Positions 1 to 9,000 of a stretch of DNA of 15,771 bases are shown here, one piece after another. Each line of letters opens with the position of its first letter. The stretch's first letter is position 1. The notes beneath the pieces are model-generated. The model did not search any database, was not told the origin of the DNA, and was given only the letters and a program-made list of their open reading frames with translations. Source of the stretch: JBLHKE01 sp047619485 (GTDB lineage: Bacteria > Verrucomicrobiota > Verrucomicrobiia > Verrucomicrobiales > DEV007); assembly GCA_047619485.1 (NCBI GenBank), contig JBLHKE010000090.1, positions 1 to 15,771 on the forward strand. The letters are read 5' to 3'. Position numbers and translations under genes: made by a program.

Positions 1-362
1 ATATCCCCAAAAACCAGTTCACGGTTCACAACCCGCGACACCACATGATAGCAGTTAGCTTTCGGAGCATCGCCAAGAAGGGAAGAACGTAATCGTCTCA
101 TTTCAGTAGTCTAGCAGGTAGATTTCCGTTGTCTAGTGTCAGACACTTAAATTTCCAGACACTTAAATTTCCCAGTTGTCTAGTGTCAGACACTTAAATT
201 TCCCAGACACTTAAATTTCTCCACGCCGTTGTCTATTTTGGACTCAACTTGCAAACGGACTTTTTCAGGAAGCCCTAATTTGGACTTGGCAGTAATCATC
301 TGTTCGCGATCGGAAATAAGGAGTCGCAGTCGCAATAGCACCACCATAGAATACGAGCCCAC
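1..362. other. Left-end intergenic region with short repeats
   Basis: No convincing coding frame was found on either strand. The stretch contains a short direct-repeat cluster (annotated separately) followed by an AT-richer segment leading to the first gene. A good Shine-Dalgarno-like AAGGAG lies at 318-323, but no ATG, GTG or TTG follows at a usable distance, and the first plausible start is 40 bases downstream at 363. It may therefore be chance or the relic of an older start. No promoter could be assigned with confidence. Confidence 0.6.
128..236. repeat. Short direct-repeat cluster with palindromic core
   Basis: Four near-identical copies of CAGACACTTAAATTTCC start at 140, 156, 187 and 204; the last ends in TCTCC. 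They are arranged as two larger units of about 47 bases beginning with GTTGTCTAGTGTC at 128 and 175. A third, degenerate GTTGTCTAT begins at 228. Each larger unit contains the perfect odd palindrome AGTGTCAGACACT (135-147 and 182-194). The alternative pairing TGTCT/AGACA around a 6-base loop is also possible, so the unit could form a small hairpin. The spacing is too tight and the spacers too short for a CRISPR array. It resembles REP-like intergenic elements, but no transposase is nearby to support that. Confidence 0.75.
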
Positions 363-1019
363 ATGAAACTACCAACACACGTTCTCGCCCTGTTCGCGCT
401 CACAATCTACTCTGCTCCGGCGGATGAGGACTCGAAGTCGACCGAGAAATTGATCTTCAAGACGGAGTGGAAGGGCGAGCGGATCACTTTACCACCGCCC
501 TTCGCAAAAGACATGAAGCTGCAGGGGATCGAAGAGATCAGGTTTGCGCCTGGCATGTTTAAGCCAGACTCGGATTCGTTTTTCTCCTACGTGTTCGTCT
601 TTTCCGTTCCCGGGGAAAAGAAGCTGAGCGAGAAAGTGATCAAATCGGAAACGCTAACTTACTACCGCGGTCTCGCAAAGTCGGTGTTGGCGGGCAGGGG
701 GAAAGAGGTTGATCCCAGCAAGTTTAAGTTCGAACTGGAGAAGGCAAAACAAGCGAAGGGAGTTCCAGCGAGTGTCGCCGATGCGAAATCGGTCGTGCAG
801 TACACCGGCAAGCTCGATTGGATCGAACCATTCGCGACCGCGAAACCGCAGGTGTTGCACTTCGAGATCCAAGCCTGGGCGGATCCGAAAACTAAGCGCA
901 ATTACCTGTTCGTCGGAACGTCGCCGAAGGAAATCGACGACAAGGCAGAGATCTGGAAGAAATTGCGCAAGATACGCAGCGATTTCAAGGTCGAGGCGGT
1001 AGAGAGCTTCTCGAAATAA
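363..1019 (+). CDS. Exported protein of unknown function (218 aa)
   Basis: A signal peptide is visible: a Lys at position 2, a hydrophobic stretch at about residues 7-17, and a likely cleavage after Ala20 (Ser-Ala-Pro-Ala before Asp-Glu-Asp). The mature part is about 198 aa, Lys/Glu-rich and without membrane segments, cysteines or a recognisable catalytic motif. Alternation of beta-like stretches (EIRFAPGMF, YVFVFSV, QVLHFEIQAWADPKTKRNYLF) with a charged helix near residues 86-110 suggests a compact alpha/beta periplasmic or secreted domain. The final segment (EIWKKLRKIRSDFKV) is a likely amphipathic helix. No Shine-Dalgarno sequence precedes the ATG, but the signal peptide begins right at it. 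The gene lies on the same strand as the sulfatase, 329 bases upstream; co-transcription is possible but not shown. I do not recognise a family. Confidence 0.8.
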   Translation: MKLPTHVLALFALTIYSAPADEDSKSTEKLIFKTEWKGERITLPPPFAKDMKLQGIEEIRFAPGMFKPDSDSFFSYVFVFSVPGEKKLSEKVIKSETLTYYRGLAKSVLAGRGKEVDPSKFKFELEKAKQAKGVPASVADAKSVVQYTGKLDWIEPFATAKPQVLHFEIQAWADPKTKRNYLFVGTSPKEIDDKAEIWKKLRKIRSDFKVEAVESFSK

Positions 1020-1348
1020 AGGTAGCATTGAACTACTTCGCGGCTCCGGCCAAGACCTGGAGGATACGGCGTTGGAGCTCAGTCATGGGTGTCTACCCGC
1101 TCCATCGCGCCGCCTTGTCTCCGTCAGGTTTTGTCTCGGTCAAGGGCACTTGATGTTCACGCGGGCTTCGACCACGACCCCCGCGATGGCGACTGGCCTA
1201 GTCTTCCACACCACCACTTACACCGACACCGGAGCAGACGGCTGCGCTTCCACCGCTCCCGTGTCTACCTCCGCCTCCCCAATAAAGGCGCGTTTGGTGC
1301 CAGCGGATTTTCCTCGAAATAGCTCGGATCTGCTTGAGGATCCTTGCA
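1020..1348 (+). other. Spacer between exported-protein gene and sulfatase
   Basis: This 329-base gap holds no gene I can support. The +1 frame is open from 1018 to about 1420, but its product is low in complexity (Thr/Ser/Ala-rich), starts nowhere convincing and runs into the sulfatase signal sequence in a different frame. Fragments in the other frames do not match a family I recognise. It could be a long leader or decayed coding sequence. The 3' end contains the ribosome binding site of the sulfatase. Confidence 0.5.
1336..1340 (+). promoter_or_regulatory. Ribosome binding site deciding the sulfatase start
   Basis: GAGGA lies 8 bases before the ATG at 1349. A TTG at 1334 in the same frame would add five residues before the signal peptide and would overlap this site, so the ATG at 1349 is the better start. 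Confidence 0.65.
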
Positions 1349-2770
1349 ATGAAACGAGCCCTTCTATCCACTCTCACGGCATTGTTGGCCAGCCTGAACG
1401 CTTCGACTGCGCTCGCTGAATCGAAGCCAAATATCATTTATCTGATGCTGGACGAGTGGGGGTATTTCGAGTCGGGTCACATGGGGAATCGCGATCTCGT
1501 GACGCCGAATATCGATCAGTTTGCGGCCGACGGCATGCGCTTCACGAACGCGCTAGCCGGAGCTCCAGTCTGTGGGCCGACCCGTTGTGTTCTTCTGACC
1601 GGGCTCCATTCTGGCCACAGCTCGATGCGGAGCAACAACGGCTTCACTCCGATTCGTGCAGATGAACCGACGCTCGCCAGTATGCTCAAAACGCAGGGCT
1701 ACGCGACCGGCGGATTCGGCAAGTGGGGGATTGGCGGACGCGGCACTTCAGGTGTTCCAGAGAAGCACGGCTTTGATGAGTTTTTCGGCTACTACGATCA
1801 GGTTCACGCCCATACTTTCTATCCAGCCTATCTGATTCGAAACAGCGAAGAAGTCCCGCTCGCAGGCAACGATGGAACCAGTTTCTACAAAGGAGAAACT
1901 CATGCCCAGGATGAGATCTTCAACGAATCGATCAAGTTCATCAAAGCCAATAAGGGCAAACCGTTTTTCTGCTATCTCCCATGGACTCCGCCGCACGGTC
2001 TGTGGGGCATCGATGAGGACGATCCATCTTGGCAACTGTTCAAAGACAAACCTTGGAAGGCCGGTCAACGCACCGAGAACGATGCCAAAGTCTATGCTGC
2101 ATTCATGCACATGATGGATCGCCAAGTTGGTGAGATCATTACGACTTTGAAAGACTTGAAGATAGATGACAACACCGTCTTCTTCCTATGCGGTGACAAT
2201 GGTGGTCAAGACTACTTCAAAACCAAACAACGTCCGCACGGGTTTTTCGGGCCAAATTTGAATTCTAAAACAGGCGAGAGATTCCGCGCCGGCAAAGGTT
2301 CGCTTTACGAAGGAGGGCTCAAGGTACCCTACCTCGTCCGCTGGCCGGGTGAAATCAAAGCGGGGTCGGTGAGCGATCACTTGTTCTACTACCCGGATGT
2401 CATGCCGACACTCGCGGCGATCACTCAGGCGCGATGTCCGAAGAGTGATGGATTGTCCTTCCTGCCGACTCTCCATGCCAAAGGCGATCAAGAGCAGCAC
2501 GAGTTTCTCTACTGGGAATATGGCAACCAGACCGCGGTTCGGATGAAACAGTGGAAAGCCTACAAGGGAAAGAGTGGAAAATGGGAACTCTACAACCTTG
2601 CCAAAGACATCGAAGAGAATCATAGCCTCGCTGACAAGGAGCCGGAGATCTTAGCGAAGCTCCAAGCCTATGCAACACAGGCCCACGAGCCTGTCATCCC
2701 TGGCGAAATTTACGACAGAGACGTGGTCAATAAGGATCACTCCGCGGCGCCGCATGGGAGAAACCGCTAA
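1349..2770 (+). CDS. Exported type I sulfatase (arylsulfatase family, 473 aa)
   Basis: Type I sulfatases hydrolyse sulfate esters on aryl or carbohydrate substrates using a formylglycine made from an active-site Cys. A signal peptide covers residues 1-23 (cleavage after LALA-type Thr-Ala-Leu-Ala), placing the enzyme in the periplasm or outside. The core begins KPNIIYLMLDEWG, giving metal-site residues Asp35/Glu36. The signature is CGPTR at 75-79 followed by CVLLTG, so Cys75 is the predicted formylglycine and Arg79 its partner. Others are Lys125 (GKWG), His216 (PWTPPHG), Asp283-Asn284 (GDNGG) and Lys316 (AGKGSLYEGG). Length is normal and the frame is intact. The family Asp-Asp pair is Asp-Glu here, the usual Ser/Ala after Pro is Thr, and the His of the common GKWH motif is Gly127; these look like subfamily traits. 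The GYYDQVHAHTFYP region fits sulfatases common in Verrucomicrobia and Planctomycetes. The substrate cannot be read from sequence, and no maturation enzyme is in the window. Confidence 0.95.
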   Translation: MKRALLSTLTALLASLNASTALAESKPNIIYLMLDEWGYFESGHMGNRDLVTPNIDQFAADGMRFTNALAGAPVCGPTRCVLLTGLHSGHSSMRSNNGFTPIRADEPTLASMLKTQGYATGGFGKWGIGGRGTSGVPEKHGFDEFFGYYDQVHAHTFYPAYLIRNSEEVPLAGNDGTSFYKGETHAQDEIFNESIKFIKANKGKPFFCYLPWTPPHGLWGIDEDDPSWQLFKDKPWKAGQRTENDAKVYAAFMHMMDRQVGEIITTLKDLKIDDNTVFFLCGDNGGQDYFKTKQRPHGFFGPNLNSKTGERFRAGKGSLYEGGLKVPYLVRWPGEIKAGSVSDHLFYYPDVMPTLAAITQARCPKSDGLSFLPTLHAKGDQEQHEFLYWEYGNQTAVRMKQWKAYKGKSGKWELYNLAKDIEENHSLADKEPEILAKLQAYATQAHEPVIPGEIYDRDVVNKDHSAAPHGRNR

Positions 2771-3050
2771 GGCTTGTGGAGTTGAAGGGGGCTCCTCGGA
2801 TCCGGTCTCTGGACACTAGCTCCGCAGCAAGCAAGTCCCGCGTGGATCCCGAGAAGGCATCAGTCCAAAAACCAATTAGAGACCCAAGCATCGATGAACA
2901 CCCTTAAGAGCATGATCTGGATAAGGATTTGCCGTCCCCAAACTATGCGAGTAGCACGGGACGGATTAACGATCGGCAAACGCGGTATTAAATCTGATGA
3001 TTCAAGACGACGCTTTCTAGCTTCATGACACAATCACTAGTCTAATACCC
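2771..3050. other. Convergent intergenic region with weak stem-loop
   Basis: The sulfatase and the giant gene end tail to tail here. An inverted repeat CCGTCCC (2932-2938) / GGGACGG (2958-2964) can form a 7-bp stem with a 19-base loop. It could stop transcription from either side, but neither strand has a following T-run, so a classical intrinsic terminator is not supported. No coding frame of interest was seen. Confidence 0.35.
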
Positions 3051-6000
3051 CTACGGCACGGTGATCTTCACGCGCATGAAGCGCTTGTCCGTAGCGGTGA
3101 TCGGGGTGGTGTCGGTGGCCTTCCAGACCTCGACGTTGCCATCGTCGCTCAACATGACCTCCGTCGGATCTGGTTGCCAGTGCCCGACGTCTCCAGCGGA
3201 CTCGACCTGCCACTGGGCGGTGGCGGTCTTGCTGCGGGGATAGGTTAATGTTAGGAAATCACCCTCGATCGCAACCCCGAGGAGATCGGCGCCGTTCGGG
3301 GCATTCGGGTCGAGCCCCATCGCATATTCGGCCGCGTTGCTGAAGCCGTCCTGATCCGGGTCGGCATTGCGGCCGATGATCGATTCGTCGCCGCTGTTGA
3401 ATTGGCTCGCCGCCCAGCCGTCGTAGCTGCCCGTATCCCCACCGAGGGGCTGCCAGCTCTCTTTTTTTCCCCAACTGGCGCGTGCGCCACCCTCATCAAT
3501 GATTCCGAGTGAGGCGCCGTGACCGTCGGTGACCGTGTACCAAGTGTCGTTGTATTCGAAATCGAGGATGCCGTAGCCGAGGCTAGTGATCTCAAGGCGC
3601 AGGCGCTCGCCACCGTTGCTGAGTGCCCCAGTGTATTCGCCGAGCACGCCGGCGGTACCGAAAGCGGCTTCGTAGGCAGCCTGATCCCGCACGATGAAGC
3701 CGCTCTCGCCAGGTGCTAGATCGACGGCCGGGAAGCTGATGGCCACGCCGTTGCTCATGCGGATCCCACCTAGGTTGATGGTGCCGCTGCCAATATTTTT
3801 TAGGCGCAAGAATTCAAGGTCGCCGTCGATCGGGTGATACATGATCTCGGTGATGCGCAGGCTCTCGAGCAACTGCGACTCGGTGGAGAGGTCGGTAGCG
3901 TTGGAGAAGCCCGGCGTCGGCAAATCGAAGTCGACGATGATGCTCGCACCATCGGTCTCGCGGCCGAAGGCGATGTCATTGCGCTGGCAGATGTAGTGGA
4001 TCTCATCGATCTCGATGCCGTTGCTGCCGCTGATCGAAAGCCAGCCGTGGTCGGCGGAGAGTTTATAGGGTAGCTCGCTGCCGCCGGTCGCGCTGCCGCT
4101 GCCGACCGGATACAGGACGGAGAAACCACTACCGGCGATGAAGCTCAACGGCGGCAGCGAGTGGCGTTGCGGATCGGCAACCGGTTCGTCGGTAATGACC
4201 AGCCCGCCGAGCGCGACCGGCAACGTCTCTGCGTTGTAGAGTTCGACGAAGTCTTTGTCGAACGTGACCTGGGGACGCACGAGCCACTCGTTAATCTTGA
4301 GACTGTCGGGGTCGCCGAGCGGGTGCGGCTGGGCGTTGGCGGTGCTGATCGTCGGGTTGGTGAGCGCCCAGATCGTCAAGCCGGCGCCGGTGCGACTGAT
4401 CGACAGGTCTGGGGGTTGTGGTCCGAAGCTGATGGTGTCGATCACTCCGCCACCCGCGTTGTAGAGCGTCACCAGATCGCCATCAGTATCGAGGCCGAAC
4501 CCGATGAGGTCAGAGCGCAACAGCTGGTAGGCGCCAGGGTTGATCGTGCTGCCAGCCGGGAAGACGTAGCGCTGCGGGTTGGCCGGATCGTCGGACACGC
4601 TAAAGCCACTGAGATTGACGGGTGAGCTACCGCTGTTGTGCAGCTCGATGAAGTCGGGGAACACGCCGCCGCCGATGTCGATGGTGCTGACGTTGGAGGC
4701 CAGCACCTCGCTGATATAGAGATCACCACGGGGCGCGGTGAAGGTGCCGTCCGTAATGCCTGGCGTAAGCGCGGGCGGGGCACCGAGTTGGGCATCGACC
4801 AGCCCGGTGATGTAGGCTCGGCGCGTGTCCATGTAGCTCTTCAGGTCGCCGATGACATCCTGTGGCACCCAGCCGGTGAGGTGGTTGTCGAGCATCGCGT
4901 CAAACTGCTCGACCGAGAACGTGGTCTGTAGCTGTTCGCGCAAGGCCTGGTAGTAACGGGTGAGAACCCCGGCGTCCTGAAACAATGGGATGAGCGGCTC
5001 GAGCTCGTCGGCGCGCTCGATCATGTCGAAGATCGTGCTCTCCGGATTGGTGATGCTGCTGCCATCGCCCTGCCCGAGGATGGTATCGAGGTCGTGTGGA
5101 ATGAAGATGAAACGCGTGTCGTCTAACCCGCGGTAGATACTGTAGTCGTCGTCGGTGCCGTTGGAGGCATTGGTCTCGCCGTTGTTTAGGATGGTCATCA
5201 CCGCGAGCCATTGCATCCACTGGTCGAGATTGGCGACAGCTTCGACCTGCGCGATGTAGTCGGCTTCGCCCTGCACCTCGTTCATGACGCGCAGCCACTC
5301 GTCGAGGTCGGACCAGTCGTTCTCCGAGGCGTTGGTCTGCTTGTTCCAGCCATCGTTGAGGTAGTCCTGGACGTTGCCTTCACGATACGCCCAGTTGTTG
5401 TCGGGGCGCGTCTTCTTGTAGAGGTTGCCACCGGAGTCGACGAGGTGGCTATCGAGGAACTCCTCCTGCAGCGGCTGCACGTGGACGATGGAGCCATAGC
5501 CCTCCTCCCCCTGCTCTGAGCGGTCTGAGCCGTTGCGGCGCATCGCAATACGTTTCGTGTCAGGCGCGGGCAGGCCGGACGCCTGGAAGAATTTCATGCC
5601 GATGAACTGCAGCCAGGTGAACTGCGAGTTGAGGTTGAGCCGCGTCTCGCCGCTCCACGGGCGATCGCTGGCGAGGTTGACGCGCACCGGTGGTGGTGTG
5701 TCGTTGCGGCTGCTGGCTCCACGGATGCGTAGGCCGGCCTGGTAGCGCACCGAGATATCGCCGCAGTTGTCCGCAATGAAGGTGGCGTTGAGCTCGGCAT
5801 TACTCTGGCGGTTGTCGAACGGGAAGCGGTCCTCGTCGAAGTCACTGATGATGGTGCGGTAGATCGAGTAGCTGCCGGTGAATTCCTCGTCGTCGAACTG
5901 GAACAGCGCGTTAGCGTTCTGCCCCGTATTGGTCGGTGCCGGCCAGGTACGCGTGTTCGTACCGTTACTAACACTGACATAAAATTCAACCACAGTACGG

Positions 6001-9000
6001 TCGGACTCGGCCGGGAGGAGGATGCCGAATTCGCCGTCGCCCGACTCGCCGTCGCCGTGCTGACCATCATCGAACATCGGACTGCTGGTGAACCCGCCCG
6101 GCGGATTGACTGAAATTCGGTGAAAAAGGGTCGCGCTGAGCGTGCTGCCATCGATGCCCTTCAGCTCGGCCGTGATGGTGACCGGCTCGGTCGGCTTCGG
6201 CACGGCTGGGCGATGCTTCACGTCGAAGACCAACGGCGCGGTATCGGTGTCCGCGACACTATTCGCGGCTCCCGGTGTCGGCGCCCCGGCACTTGCTGTC
6301 CAGTTCTGCCCGCGCCGGTTGCCCAGCTCGACGTTGACCAGCTCCAGCGAGCTACCTTCGCCATCGTGCTGTGCGAACCACTCCCAGCCCTGCTGACCGC
6401 CAGAGGTGAAGCTACGCCGCTCTGCCCAGTCGCCCTGGTCAGCGTAGGTGATATCATCAGACTCCGTACCAGTCGCATCGACCAGGCGGATACGTTCGCC
6501 CCGATTGCTCAGACCACCGGTCCAACCACCGACTAGCAGCGGCGCACTGCCGTAAGTGTTGGTGAACACCGCTGAATCTGCCGCCACCACTAGGTAGCCA
6601 CCCGGCGGGATGACCACCGACGGTAGGACGAAATTGATCCCGCTGGTAAACTGCCAGCCGCCGACATCGATCGGCGCGTCACCGCGGTTGAAGAGTTCGA
6701 CGAACTCCTCGGCATTGTTCTCCGATTGCGGGTGATACATGATTTCGCTGATGAGAATCGAGTCCGCAGCCGCAACGACCGCCAGCGTCACGGTGGTCAC
6801 CGCCGAATCGAGGGTGCCATCGGTGGCGAGGTAGGTGAAGCTGTCGATCCCGGTGAAGTCTGCGATCGGCGTGTAGGTAAACGATCCATCGGCCGCGAGG
6901 TTCAGCACCCCGTTGGAGACATCAGCCACCGGGGAGGCGGTAAGTGTCGGCCCATCGACATCGACGTCGTTGGATAGCACGCCATCGGCGACAGGGATGC
7001 TGGTCGCCGTATCCGCTAGCACCGTGTACTCATCCCCGGTGGCGACCGGCTGATCGTTGACCGCACTGACATTGATTGAAACCGTCACCGGGAACGAGTT
7101 CTGCAGGCCGTCGTTGGCGGCGTAGGTGAAGCTGTCCGCACCAGAGAAGTCCGCCTCTGGCGTGTAGGTGAAAGAGCCGTCAGCAGCGAGCGAGACCGCC
7201 CCGTTCGACGCGTCACCCAGCAGCACGGCGCTCAGCGGCGAGCTCTCGTCATCACTGTCATTGCCGAGGACACCCGGCGCGCCGATGTTGAGCACCGCGT
7301 CCTCGACGACCAGGTAGAAATCGCCACCTGCTGAAGGGCGGGCGTTGACATGGATCGTGACGGTGGCAGCCTCAATCGATTGGAGACCGCCGTCGCTGAC
7401 GCGGTAGGTGAAATTGACCGACCCGCTGGTCGAGACGCTAGGCGTGTAGCTAAAGGAGCCACCGGGGGTAAACGTGAACGTCCCCGAGCTCGGCTGGCCG
7501 ACTAGGATCCCGTTGAGCACGGTGCCGGCATCACCGTCGATATCATTGGCGAGGTAGCCGAGCGCCGGAATGTCGAGGCGGCCCCCCGGCTGCGCGATGT
7601 AAACATCGTCGACCGCGACCGGACGGTCCGGGACATTTGCGATCGTCAGGGTGACGGTGGTCGCCGCCGAGTCGTCGATGGTGTCGTTGGCTATGTACTG
7701 GAAAGTGTCCACGCCGGCGAAGTTTGCATCGGGCACGTAGCCGAAGGAACCGTCAGCGTTGAGCGAGACCGTCCCGTTCGACGCCGGGGTCACCAGCGCC
7801 GCGGTGAGCGGGTCATCATCCGGGTCCTCATCGTTGGATAGCACCCCATTCGCCGCGTTGACCACCAGCGTCTCGTCTTCCGTCCCGCTGTAGTTGTCCG
7901 CTACCGTCTCCGGGATGTCGTTCGGCCCAGGGATGACCGTGATCGTGACCGTCGAGTTGCTGCTCAAGCTACCATCGGTCGCCGCGTAAGTGAACGAATC
8001 GCTGCCGTGGAAATTCAAGCCCGGCGTGTAGGTGAAGGTGCCATCGCTATTGAGCATGACACTGCCATTGGATGCATTGCTCACCAGAGTCGCCGCCATC
8101 AACTGCCCATCGAGTTCGATGTCATTGGCCAAAACGCCACCCGCCGAGCGGCTGGTGATCCCCGCCATCGAGAAGTCGAGCGCCAAGTCGCTACTGGTCG
8201 GCGTCGCCTGGTGCACTTCGACGGCAAGAACGTTAGTCCCCGTGACTAGCAAGGCCGAATCTACCGTGTGTCGAAAGAAGAAGCTCTCCAAACTACTTGG
8301 CAGGGCCGCATCGGCAAACTCGCCAGCATCAGCGTTGGGGGCGAGGTTGGTGCGGGCGATTTCCGTGCCGTTCAGGTAGACTGCGGAGCCGTCGTCCTGC
8401 CGGATCTCCATCGACAGCGCCGAGTAGAGCGACGGGTCGGCGATGTTGAACTCACGGCGGAAGTAGGTCGTGATGTACTTGTTGTTCTCGTCCGGACCAA
8501 AGTCGACCAAGGTCACCTCATCGCCCTCGCCGTAGCCGAGCTTGGCATTGCCGCTCTGCCACGCGCTATCGTCAAATGAGGATCCGAGCCAGGTGGTGCC
8601 GAGGTCACTGCCATCGTCGAGGAAGCTCCAGACGGCACCCCGGGGGAAAATGATATCGCGCGGCGTGTCACCCACGCTCACGCGCAAGTTGTCCATCGCC
8701 CAAGATTCATCATCGCCACCGTCCCAGTCGTTGCCACCGGCAAAAAACGTGATAGTCGCGGTCGAGTCCGTGTGTGGGATATCGCGCAGCCCGGCCTCGA
8801 GCGCCATGTCATAACCGTTGTCGAGACCGGGTCCCGCTGCGATCCCACTCCCAGAGGTGAGCTGAGCACCGGCCGGAGCGACGTAGGACTGGTCGGCAGG
8901 ATCCTCATCGAAAAACTGGCTAAATACCGTCACACCATCGACCTGAATGACGAAGGTATCTGACTCGAAAGTGGTCGCGATCCCGTTCCAGGTATCAAGT

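Noticed and set aside
128..236. Possible CRISPR array
   Set aside because: The repeated motif is 16-17 bases, copies abut or overlap with almost no spacer, and no cas genes are present.
2932..2964. Intrinsic terminator between the sulfatase and the giant gene
   Set aside because: The 7-bp stem has a 19-base loop and no T-run on either strand, so it is reported only as a weak stem-loop.
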